Positions 11,293 through 21,435 of a stretch of 38,842 nt of DNA are shown here, piece by piece. Position numbers and translations under genes: made by a program. The notes beneath the pieces are model-generated. The model did not search any database and was not told the origin of the DNA. It saw nothing but the letters and a program-made list of their open reading frames with translations. The DNA lies in the NCBI GenBank assembly GCA_022578605.1, contig MU394177.1:1-38842 (forward strand), given 5' to 3'. Origin of the DNA: Camillea tinctor. Taxonomy: Eukaryota; Ascomycota; Sordariomycetes; Xylariales; Xylariaceae. How positions within the stretch are numbered: position 1 is the stretch's first letter; each line of letters begins with the position of its first letter.

Positions 11293-12769
11293 TTAAACTG
11301 CGACGCCGACGCTTCTTCGTGGTGGGAGGATAACCGGCTCCCGGAGCCCAAATGCGAGTTCAATTGGCGGTCTGGCCGGCGCCTTGAGAGTCGCAGAGCT
11401 ACTAGGTGACAGGCTCGTAGGCAGTGTCTCTTCTTCCTCGTTGCTCCAGTCGGATACGGTAGTTTCGCTATCAAAGCTGCACCGTTGACTTTGGTCCGGG
11501 TCGGCGACCTGGTAGAAGCCCTCGGCACCGGTGACCGGCCTGGGTGCATTGGTGAGGGAATCGAGGCTAATATCGCGTCTGTGATGCTCTTCGCTAGGGA
11601 AAAGCCACGCGGAAACATGAGAGAATGACTTCTTTTTGCGCAGAGGTGGGCGTAGCCGGAGGGGTAGCGGTGGTGGGGGAACGTGCCCTTGAATTTTCCG
11701 AGACGAATTAGCCTGGTAGGGTCCACGGGCGTGAAGCCGGGATGGCGCGGTTTGCGGCCGATCGACGCCGAGACGCTCGCTGAATGACGGAGCATTAGGC
11801 GGGAGTGCTGGGATTTCAGGCATAGGCTCCATTTCTGATAATTATTAATTAAAAAAACGACTTCGAAAATAGTCCGATGCCATGAAATCTCTTACCTGAA
11901 GGCCCATATGCGGTAGATGGTCTGCTACTAATATATATGCTCTGCCTCTCAATAACGTCGTCAATCTGTTCCTGTAATTTGTCCCTTTCCATCATGGCAT
12001 TGGCTACTCTCTCGACCAGATCCTCCATCATGGGCGTTGCCTTTTGCGGTGACGTCTGCGCGCGGACTCTCGCAGGCGGTGGCCGTTGCGGAGTGCTCAC
12101 ACCCGAATCGGGAGAGTCAAAAATTGATCCACCGTTGTTGACTGGCCGCCGCGGGATGTGGAAAGACATGGGGGAATAGCTGCGTTGATGGGCCACCGAA
12201 GGGCTATCATCGCTGCTGTTAGAAATAGTGTAGGCACGCGGAGGGGGCGTGACGGGTGGACTGGGATAATCGAAGCGAGGGAGCATAGGAGAGAGCTTCT
12301 CTTCGGTAATATATAAGTTTAATTCGAGAGGATGGAACGAAGCAGGCCTGGGTCCAGCTTGGAGTAGACTGTAATCAGGAAAAAAAGATTCTGAATGCAA
12401 ATGTTGGAAATTCGTAGGGGCAGATATTTGCGGCCTGCGCGACGCCGACGAAGTATCCGACAATAACAATCGCTTCTTCACATAGCTACCCCATCCAGAC
12501 CCTCGCCTTTTTCTCGGAGCCCGCTCCCGCTTAGGAGCCTCCATGGTAGACTTCAACGGTGCCGCAGGAGGCGGTTGAAAAAACGAAGGCTCATCATGAA
12601 TGACAACGAACGACTTTTGGGTACCTATGTCGGTTAGAATATGCTACCCCAACTTATATGGGGACCCTCAGTAGGTAAGCTCACTATATAAGTAATGCGG
12701 CTTCTCATCATAGTGAGAAGTCACGGGGTTACAGCACTGAGAGACCCAGTGGGACCATGAATTAAACAT
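11293..12769 (-). CDS. Ser/Pro-rich orphan protein with short coiled coil
   Basis: I reconstruct three exons: 12769-12685, 12624-11896 and 11834-11293, giving 451 residues. Intron 1 (60 nt) has donor GTGAGC, a TTCTAAC branch and acceptor CATAG; intron 2 (61 nt) has donor GTAAGA and acceptor TATCAG. Phases match at both junctions (1 and 1). The product begins MFNSWSHWVSQCC. It has a basic patch at about 58-82 (KRERAPRKRRGSG and following), long disordered Ser/Pro/Thr-rich stretches with SP/TP sites that could be phosphorylated, and a predicted coiled coil at about 227-257 (MMEDLVERVANAMMERDKL and following). I recognise no catalytic domain. The first exon rests only on splice signals and phase. 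Function unknown. Confidence 0.78.
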
Positions 12770-13620
12770 CCCACCAAGTACTTTCATGGTGGTGACTTCA
12801 TGTCGAGAAGACGGGAAAAGGGCAAACGGCCAGCGGTTGGGGGGAGATAAAGGGCACGCGGGATAGACATGGTGGTCATGAGGGCATAGATATTATATTG
12901 CCTTTATGAAAGAAAAATAAAAGGAAAAAATAGAGACAGAGAGAGAGCAAGGGATTACCTTATTCAGTTGGTATTAGGCTCAAACCAGGCAAAGCAGCTG
13001 AGCAAAGACTGGCAACTGGGCCTTCACATTAAAGATGGGAAAGCGTCGACGGTTTAGATGCAGGACGTCCGGAACTTTGATAGGCTGCATACTCCAAATC
13101 GTGGGCCAGTCGGCGCTTACGGACCGGGGTGTAGGAGAGGAGTCGGATGGCTGGCGGCACACCACCAGATTGCAGGACCCCACCATCTGTAAGATGAACG
13201 GTGCTGTACAGCCAGTCTTTTGTCTTAGAATTCCTTGGTTCGTGTTTCCTCTAGAAGGGCTTAGTAGCCCACCCTCTCGATGTTTTGAGATGACCTTGCC
13301 ACAGGCTGCCGAGAGGGGTGTCTCGTGGCCTTCCAAATTGGCCTTCGCGTGTAGCAGCTAAGGTCTTCCGTCATGGAGTGCGTCGAAGCATGTCTCTCGT
13401 CATCCCCGGAGCAGACGGTTCGAGTGGCTGACATGGCATTTTGGACTTGTACCCAGGCGTAGGGTTCGTCCGAGAATAAACGGTACCAGACCCCATTGTG
13501 GAATCTTGCGCACATCGAATGTTTCCACTTGGTAACATGTTCGGGGGCGAGGGCCATCGAGAGGGCAGCAGCATGAGAAGGGAAGCAGAATTAGAAGCAA
13601 AGGCCCGCCAAGGATAGGCC

Positions 13621-13650
13621 AGGGTAGGTCAGGGTAGGTCAGAGTAGGAC
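13621..13650. repeat. Three tandem copies of AGGGTAGGTC
   Basis: Two perfect 10-bp copies and one with two changes, in the spacer upstream of the Ser/Pro-rich gene. Confidence 0.93.
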
Positions 13651-14429
13651 GGAACTATACAGCTAAAGATTTTCCTGAGGCACAACATGGGAAATCCGTA
13701 TGCCTCAAGATGGCCGGCCAGAACATACTCATGAAACCTCGACATTGATTCGATGGAAAGTTTGTTGTCATCGGTGTCGCCTTTTGGTTTCTATTAATAC
13801 GGACCGGCCCACGCGAAAAAGGCAGGGCAAGGCATTACGGGCTCTGATTGTTCTATCCTACAACTTGGGTTAGAAATGGGTGTATGTATGCGTGAAGGAT
13901 AAAAATCTGCCTTCGTTAAAATGTTGTTGCGACTATCAAGCTGAGACATCACATGGGATCAAACGACAACTCATTTTTGAAGGGGTGTGTAGTAATAATT
14001 ATGATGATGATTTATGATGATGATTTATGATGAATGACTATTTTTTTTTTCAATTCCCGTAAAAAGGGATGGACTGGACAACGAGGATTCGTTGATTTGT
14101 GTTGTATTGCTGAAGAGAACAATTGAAAATGCGTTTGCATTGGTGGAAAGGTATTGGATTGGATATTTTACATATGGTCTGTGCACTCACTTAACTTTAG
14201 TGTGGTGTTCCATACGGGCAGATTTGGGATCAGCCAAATTCTATAGTGGACCTGGAACTTGTCAGCCGGGAAAAGTACGGGTATGGAATAGGTACAGAGT
14301 ACCTACTTAGCCTGCTTAAGTAATAATGCTAGTTGGTAGTCTCGCAGTTGGCAAGCTGTCCCCTCTAAAAAAAAAAGTTTAGTCCCAAAGTTCCCCAAGG
14401 CTGAAGAAAAGACAGATTGTTCGAACCAT

Positions 14430-14677
14430 TTCGTCAGTGCCCACCTATCCAACCAATCCATTCATCCATTCACCTTACACCAAGGACACTTTTATCGTAA
14501 CACCTAATTCTTTCCCTTTCTTTCCTTCTTCCACTCCCTATCAATACCTGTTTCCTAAGGTCTACTATACTTCTTCATCTTGTAACCCTGTCCATTCTTT
14601 TTTTCTCTCTCTCTGCCATACACCATTCTCCCCAAATCAACCATCGTTAATTCCTCAGGCCTTCTTTCTCTCTCACC
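14430..14677 (+). promoter_or_regulatory. C/T-rich leader of SEC62
   Basis: About 250 bases directly upstream of the SEC62 ATG are strongly C/T-biased on the sense strand, ending CTCTCACC before ATG. Such pyrimidine tracts are typical of core promoters and 5' UTRs of well-expressed genes in filamentous ascomycetes. No discrete factor site is claimed. Confidence 0.45.
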
Positions 14678-15990
14678 ATGCAGAATCCCAACGGCCCTCC
14701 CATCCCGATGGGTATGCCTGGAGGACCAGCCCCGACACCCCAGCAGATTGCTGCCATGCAACAGCAACTGGCCCAGGAAGCCCAGAAACGTGGTATGACT
14801 GTGCCGCAGTTTGTCGAGCATCTCAAAGCACAACGTCTAGCACAGCTTCAGCAGTTGCAGCAAATGCAACAACAGCAACAACAGGGAGGACCACAGGGCC
14901 CACAACCACAACAGGGGCAGCAGCAACAACAGCAACAGCAACAACCGCCCCAAGGAGGACAGGGTAATCGTCAAGGTGTAGCTCAGGGACAGCCTCAACC
15001 CATCCGCCCCGGCCCTCCTAATCCCGTCGCTATCGCTCTAGCCAATTTCCTGAGAAGCCAGTCGTTGAAACCACGTACATGTATTCTCAATGGCGAGCGA
15101 AAGGATATGTTCAGAGGTTTGTCATCAACACTTTCGGTCAGGTCAGTTTTTATTTACGTACCCATCCAACTAACGCATTGGGCATTAGTCAAGCGCGCAC
15201 TTCGAGCACTCGTATCCCCGGCCTACGCTAAGGCGCGAGCAAAGAATCCCGCTCTCCCTGAGATCCGGGATCGCGCATCCCTTGAGAACGCCTTTAAGCT
15301 ACTCCCCATGTCCATGCTCGCGCTACGAGTGAGCAAGATCGACCCTCACGCAGGCCATGATCACGGCAAGAAGGCGAAGCGCATCAAGGGCCTTTGGACC
15401 GTCAAAATCGAGCAGCAGCAGGAGGCCCACGATGACATGTATTACGCTTGGCTATACGAGGGAAGTCAGATTATGCGCAAGGTCTATGGTGCTCTCGCCT
15501 TGGTCGTGATCTTCCTGGTGGTTCTTTACCCCCTATGGCCTCTGGTCTTGCGACAGGGTGTCTACTATCTCAGCTGGGGGTTCTTGGGTCTCCTCGGTCT
15601 CTTCTTCGCCATGGCCATCTTCCGGGTTATCCTATTCTGTATCACGTACTTCGCCGTTCCTCCCGGGTTGTGGCTCTACCCCAACTTGTGGGAAGATGTT
15701 TCCTTCATGGACAGTTTCCGCCCTGTCTGGGCTTGGCACGAGGTTTGTTTTCCACCCGGACCGCCGTAAATACCTAGCTAATGTTCCTTTAGACTGCGAA
15801 GCCCAAGAAGAAGAAGAAGGCCACCAAGTCGATAAACCCAGAGTCAGCCGCCCACTTTGCCGGAACCACAGGCCATTCTGCTCCCGCCACTGCCACTACG
15901 ACTGCCACTGAGACTCAGGTCCAGACCTCTCCGCAGCAGAGGGGTGGATACGAGGCCCCGAAGGTCGAAGAGCTCGCCGACGATGAATAA
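14678..15990 (+). CDS. sec62: Sec62, ER protein translocation subunit
   Basis: Three exons, 14678-15116, 15189-15742 and 15793-15990, give 396 residues. Introns are 72 nt (GTTTGT, CTAAC branch, ATTAG) and 50 nt (GTTTGT, GCTAAT branch, TTTAG); phases match. Residues about 27-105 are Gln/Pro-rich. The conserved cytosolic part includes LNGERKDMFRVKRALRAL (about 137-154), with intron 1 inside it. Two membrane helices lie at about 247-266 and 271-300, and a Lys-rich C-terminal tail follows (PKKKKK). Family knowledge: Sec62 works with Sec63 and the Sec61 channel in post-translational import into the ER; membership is clear from the core and topology. Converges with the RNase T2 gene, 291 bases apart. 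Confidence 0.93.
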
Positions 15991-16281
15991 TCATGTACAA
16001 TACGGACAGGACACATTTGCAGCGACTGGCGTTTGGGGAGTCTATAATGCATATCATCAAAAAAAAATAAAAAAGTCTGTATGATAGATAGTATAAAAAT
16101 GGCTATAATTGTCTCATCACATCGCATTATAGGCCAATAATAGGAGGCTATGCTTTTTCTTTGCCTATATTTTGATAGTTGGCTTCAATTGCTACTATTA
16201 CTACTAAATTATTGTATGCTCTTGTGTTTGACCAAATCGGTGCTCCCTACTTATCCTATTTCCTCCTCCAAGGTGCTGCTT

Positions 16282-17732
16282 TTAAACCTCAGAACCCGTA
16301 GTCCGCTCGTAATATCGGATTGCACCGGGACTCGTCGCACAGTTAGTAACACTCCCTCCAGAGATATCCGCGTCGACGGGGAGCCCTCGACCGCGCTGCA
16401 CACGGCCGAAGACGTGGTGGTAGTACCACACCTCGGACAGCACCGTGTACCCGGCGTCGGCGGTGCCACGACCGGCCTCGGTCTCGTTGTACCGGGGGCC
16501 GGAGCAGCCGATGTAGGGTAGGCGGCCGAAGGCGCTGGGGCGACGCAGGGCGTCCTGCACGTCAGACAGCGCGTAGGCGGTCGCGTTGGAGGGGATGACG
16601 CCGCGGGCGGTGAGCCAGGCCCACGTAGGCAGGTCCCGGTAATAATCGATCACGGTAGCGAAGAAATCAACCACGTCGGCGTGGGGGGTCGCGTTGTACC
16701 CCGGCCCGTAGCACTCGACGTCGAAACTGCTGAAGCACGTCGCGTGCTTGGAGAACTCGTGCGCCCAGAGGACGGAGCTAGCCTGCGATTGGCCGGTCCA
16801 GAATCTAGGGGGGGGGGTGAGAATGGATGGAGGAAAGGGGGGAGGGGGGGCTAGACGCACTTCTTCATGTAAGCTAGCAAATCCCACTTCGCGAAGGGCT
16901 TCAAGAACTCGTCGATGGATACCCCTTTCCACGGCTCTACGGGCGTGCCGCTCGGGGTGCCGGTGGTGGTGTTGGGGTACGGCTCCGGGTCGTATTGGCG
17001 GCTATTCACGTGAAACTTGTCAGATCTCTCCCTCATAATGCCGAGTCTAAGAGACTAGTATTATTTATGATCCTTACCTCAAGTCGCAATACTGTGTATA
17101 GGATCCTTGAGAGAAAAGTCAGATATTTCCAGCTACTCTTATTCCCAAAACGACCAAGCGTTTCTTTGGCATGTCCTACGAACCATTGCAGAAATCTAGG
17201 TAGGTAATAAGAATATTAGCGTTTCTTCCAGGTTCTTCATATAACATGATCGAGATCTCACGGGCTTACCGGGCCACAACCCGTGGATGGTCCACGAATC
17301 CTTAGGGAGCACCTGTCCCTCGGACTCAAGCCCTGTGTAGGTGTTCCAGAACTGGGTTTGAAGCTATTTCGATTCGTCCGCCACGAATTTATGGTCAGCC
17401 AATGCTAGTTCCATACCCCATATCCCGAGAGATTGGCGATTATGAAAGGGGGAGGGAGCGGGAATCCCCTTACCACCAGACCGCCATACGTCTCTGTACA
17501 GCACGTATCAACCAGCCCAGGCTGCGCACCTTCCGAACACGACAGGACCGGCGGCGCTAGAATTGAAGATTAGTATTTGTCTACGAGGCCCAATAGAACA
17601 GCTTTAGATCTCTCTTCCTGACGCACCTATAGTGCAGGTGTGATTGGCAGTGCTTAGTCCCGGATACAACCCGGCCAGGGCGCCTGGCAAAAGCAGCGAC
17701 GCGGCGAGGATGTGTCGCGTAGGAGCAGACAT
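16282..17732 (-). CDS. Secreted ribonuclease T2
   Basis: Seven exons rebuilt by splice signals, phase and family fit: 17732-17627, 17556-17474, 17363-17270, 17195-17184 (12 nt), 17105-17078, 17001-16861 and 16804-16282, giving 328 residues. A signal peptide (residues 1-20) precedes a Cys-rich domain. CAS I is WTIHGLWP at 87-94 (His90). CAS II is HEFSKHATC at 170-178 and keeps His170, Glu171, Lys174 and His175, but has Ala where Gly is usual before Thr-Cys. The joined exons 4-5 read DFCNGSYTQYCDLSRQYD, the expected block between the two sites. Family knowledge: cleaves single-stranded RNA through 2',3'-cyclic phosphates, in the secretory route or vacuole. Overlaps a minor shadow only. Confidence 0.88.
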
Positions 17733-18845
17733 GTTTGGTCGATCTGCGAGATGAATTAAGAGGTCAGAAGACAAACACAGTACAGTACACGACAAGACAG
17801 AGCAAGAGTCCAGAGGAAAACCTGTCTATGCGGTTACTCGTTTTATTTTTATTTTATTTTCTTAGCGTCTCGCAGGTTAGTTTATATAGCTTCATCTTGC
17901 GCGCGGACCAATCAGCCGGGATAGTCTCCCAGCAAGCAGGAACCTGCAGGGGGGGAGCTGTAGCCCGAAAGGGAAGCTTGGTTGTAATGGGAGACAGGGG
18001 TCAGGGGGGTAATAAGGAGAGATCGGCTTTAGGGCGCGGGCAGGGCCAGGGCGGAGAACACATGTCGTCGAGGAAGATCCCCCACCTGGCAGAGATAAGA
18101 GCTGTGAGAGGTCAATTGGGCAGAACGGAGGGGGAGGTCTCGGCGCTGCAAAAGCTAAGGCTGTTATATACCTAGGCTATTAACCTAGTAAGTATTCAGC
18201 TATACATAACATGGAAAGGGGAGAAAATAAACAGAAAAAAAAAGAGCTATCAAACTTGAATAGGAAGTTGAATTCGAATTTTGAATGGACCACCTAAGTC
18301 AAGCCCCCCTTCAAAAATTAAGCCCGGTCAAATTCTACTCTTCTTTTCTAGAACCTAGTCAGCTCGCCTCTATCCCCTTTGGCCGCGGACTGATTCCCAG
18401 GTATAGAAGGACCTCCGGATATACGCTAGAAATATATGTATGAATGCATGCATACAGACGATAACATCCAGAACAGAGAAAAGTTGTGGGCCGCGGAGGA
18501 CTTCGAATAAAAAATGTCGGGCTATTAGAAGAAGCAAGTATGTTTATACTTCCCACCTCTCTGTCTCTCTCCCTCCCATTACACTATTTTTCTGACTAGC
18601 CGGGGGTTGTAAGTTGTTATCAAACAGTTCAGCCAAAGATCATTACACGTTCACACTACTCAATAGGTAGACAAGGGACGAAAAGACAGAACTTTATTTC
18701 TCCATATCTTTCTTTCATACTCGGGAAACCAGTTTCCAACTAAAAAAAAAAGGAACAACTCGATTTCAACTATAGGTAGGCTCGAAATAGGGGAATGATA
18801 CAACAAGATATCGATCAACCCATCTTCCCATTGACTACTGTGATG
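17733..18845. other. Intergenic, no gene seen
   Basis: Upstream of the RNase T2 start and downstream of the GNAT stop. G-rich at about 17940-18160 and AT-rich afterwards. A 146-residue frame at 17735-18175 overlaps the expected RNase T2 promoter and has no motif; I treat it as spurious. Confidence 0.5.
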
Positions 18846-19483
18846 TCACAACTGCTTATAGTAGAAGACCCCGTCTCTCAACCCCCCAGCCGGACTGATA
18901 GCATAGGAAGGAATTATGCCGCTTTGGTTAAAGCCAAGTCGGGGACACACCTGCGCGGCCGTGCTCCCCGCCTCCGTATCCATCAACTGACTCTCCTATA
19001 TTAGCGAAAGACACTCCTTAAAAAAAAGAAGGAGAGGGATAGGGGTAGGGGAGGAGAAAAGAAAGGACATACGAGCAGAACCCTCCCTCTCGTCCGCGCC
19101 TCCGCCTCGAGGTACCCCATCAGCGCCCGCGCCGCGCCGCGCCGGCGGTACTTAGGGGTGACGAAGAGCTTCTCGACGACGCCGCGGTGGGCGGCGGTCT
19201 CGGCGGCGGGCATGCTCAGGGTGACGACGCCGACGAGCTCGGTGCCCTTGGGGGGCGATCCGGGAGCGGTCTCGTCGAGCAGGAGGCTGATGAGCCGCGT
19301 GCCCGCCCCGACCTCGGCGATGGCGTCCTTCCACCAGGCTAGCAGCTTCTCGTGGTGCAGCGGCGGCAGGAACGTCGCGATCACCTGGTCCTGCGAGATG
19401 CAGGCCGCGTGCAGGGCGGCGATGTAGGGGATCAGGTGGGCGTGCTCTGTCGGCGAGTAGAAACAGACCATGGGTGTAGACAT
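18846..19483 (-). CDS. GNAT family N-acetyltransferase
   Basis: Two exons, 19483-19073 and 18986-18846, give 183 residues. The 86-nt intron has donor GTATGT, a GCTAAT branch and acceptor GTCAG, phase 0. The protein shows the GNAT order: a strand with LVGVVTLSMP, then VVEKLFVTPKYRRRGAARAL (motif A, with the Arg-Arg-Gly-x-Ala acetyl-CoA loop at about 113-118), then RVLLLMDTEAGSTA, and the C-terminal GFNQSGIIPSYA followed by FYYKQL. Family knowledge: transfers acetyl from acetyl-CoA to an amine; such small fungal members have varied or unknown substrates, so the substrate is not assigned. Start ATG has A at -3. The first exon is very GC-rich. Confidence 0.88.
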
Positions 19484-21435
19484 CCTTTTTGTGATGGTCT
19501 TTTGGATGGACCGTGAGGGGCAGAAAGGGGAGAGAGGAAGGGAGGGTTGGGGTGTCGTTAAAAAAGGAGGTTTTGGTGGGAGTGTGTTTTGATGCTGTTG
19601 CGTAGCGCAGCAATGATAGCGGTTGTTTAAGTTCGGTATAAGAAGATACCTATCTGTCTGGTCTACCAAACTTGACAATATGGATTCTTCCTTGTCTTGG
19701 ACACAAGAAGGAAGATGAAGAGGGGAAGGGGAAGGGAAAGGGGAAGGGAAAGGGGAAGGGAAAGGGGAAGGGAAAGGGGAAGGGAAAGACGAGGGAGAGA
19801 GACGAAACGAGACTCCTCCTCCTTTGTGTAATGACTTTTTCTTCGGCAGTGGTTAAAAATAATATCAAATACCTAATAAGTAATAGATTGATAATTGATT
19901 TATCCAATGATTTCCCATTCTTCTCAAGTAGGTTTAGGTATATTACACTTGAGGACAGATGTCTCGTGTTCCCAAAATAATAATAGTAGTAACCCAAACA
20001 TACACCAAAAATATAGGGTTAGATATATTGATGTATGTATGGATGGATGGATGCAGCAAAATTGCGTAGTGAGGGGATCTGCGAGAGACGATTCGATTTA
20101 GCGGGAACGTCGTTCTATAGAGCCAGCGATCAGCTACTGAAAATGTTCTGTAACCCCGCCCAACGCAAGGAAGTAAATAGCGAGATCTGGGGCAGTTTAA
20201 ATGTTTTTTTTTTAGTTTTTTTTTTAAGTTGATGTCTATAAAACTTATGTAGGTATGTATGTCATGTCACATGAAATTGATTGATACATACATTGATCTA
20301 AGTTAGCACTTAGCCTAGCTCATTACTAAATAGCTTCAAAACGTTATAACGTAAAAATTCTATACCTTACATAAGTCTTAGGTATAGAATCAATCTCTAT
20401 AATGTCAAACACAATTGATATCAATAGGTTGACTACCTAGGCTAGGATATATACATAGGTTATATCAATACCTATATATTCCATGAAGCACATAATATAG
20501 CAAATAGTCTCAATCCAAATTTAAGTCCATCATATAATAATCCGTCAATCCCTATTAGTCGGTTATTTGACACCAGACGTCTAATGTAGGTTAAGTAAAA
20601 CCATCCCGTCTTTTTAGCCAGAGAAACATTTCTTTATACCTCTTACACATCCCATCACTCAATTGATGCATGACATAGGGCAGTCCCCCGTTCAGCACAT
20701 GTCATTAATCAACCGCCATGCAACGTCTGCATGCATGCCATGGCTGCCATGCGGGTGCTCGACTCCACGTCGCCAATCACAGAATACCTCTTATACCTCG
20801 ATGCAACCTTACTGCCCTATCCGTGTTTACGTAACTGCAGCCACATCCCATAGTCTACTCCAACTTCGATACTATAAGGTTCCTGCAGCTCAACATGGCA
20901 TGATGATTACATACCTACCGTCTCAGTATCTGTGTCGAGTGAGCGTATCTATAGAATGTGACCTGTCCCGTGGTACGCGGCTGTGTAGATCTCATGTAGG
21001 CCTTATCTCCTCTTGAATTAGTACCTACCTGCCTAGCCAACCTATCTACTTGCGTAGCTAGCTCAGCTTGTTGCGAGGTAGGATATCGCGAGTATCGACG
21101 CTATCAGAATTCTCCCTGGCTGGACTTGCCATAGCCCGTTAGATCGCATCAAGTCAGACTAGATAGTTATAGCAATCTTATAAACATCACTAGAGAGCAT
21201 AGCTTGGGCTAATAAAGGGACTTCACATATAAATCTATTCAATTTTTATATATCTTCTATGACTAACACCCAGCCAGCACACGGCCATCCTTTCCTGCAT
21301 TCTGCTGTTGACCTAGCCTCGCGCACCATACAAACCCCTTTAGTGGCCAATAATATGTGACAAGTGGCATGCATTCATTGTCTTTGTTTTTCTAGCAAAG
21401 GAGTGTATCAAACTTCCAGTTTCGCGCTCCGTATC
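19484..21435. other. Intergenic, AT-rich with minisatellite
   Basis: Nearly 2 kb upstream of the GNAT gene and downstream of the 570-residue orphan. It holds the 12-bp minisatellite (19728-19787) and AT-rich sequence with several TAGGTA-type motifs between about 20250 and 21060. A 117-residue frame at 20663-21016 has no motif and no splice context. Confidence 0.5.
19728..19787. repeat. Five perfect copies of GGGGAAGGGAAA
   Basis: Five identical 12-bp units on the + strand, with a partial copy before. G-runs of three and four at regular spacing could form a G-quadruplex or a purine triplex. It lies about 245 bases upstream of the GNAT start codon. Confidence 0.98.

Larger units (their letters stand above)
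12770..14677. other. Divergent spacer, no firm gene
   Basis: About 1.9 kb between the start of the Ser/Pro-rich gene (-) and the start of SEC62 (+). It contains a three-copy AGGGTAGGTC repeat (13621-13650), an ATGATG-rich stretch (about 14000-14035) and a C/T-rich leader before SEC62. A 98-residue frame on the minus strand (13557-13261) begins in good ATG context (GCGATGGCC-like) but has no known motif and overlaps a 108-residue frame on the other strand; I do not call either. Confidence 0.45.

Noticed and set aside
13261..13557. 98-residue minus-strand frame in good ATG context
   Set aside because: No known motif, no supporting splice signals, and an equally long frame runs on the opposite strand. 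Expression data would be needed to call it.
17735..18175. 146-residue plus-strand frame upstream of RNase T2
   Set aside because: Lies in the expected promoter of RNase T2, low-complexity Gly/Arg content, no motif.
20663..21016. 117-residue plus-strand frame in an AT-rich spacer
   Set aside because: No motif, no codon pattern like the neighbours, no splice context.
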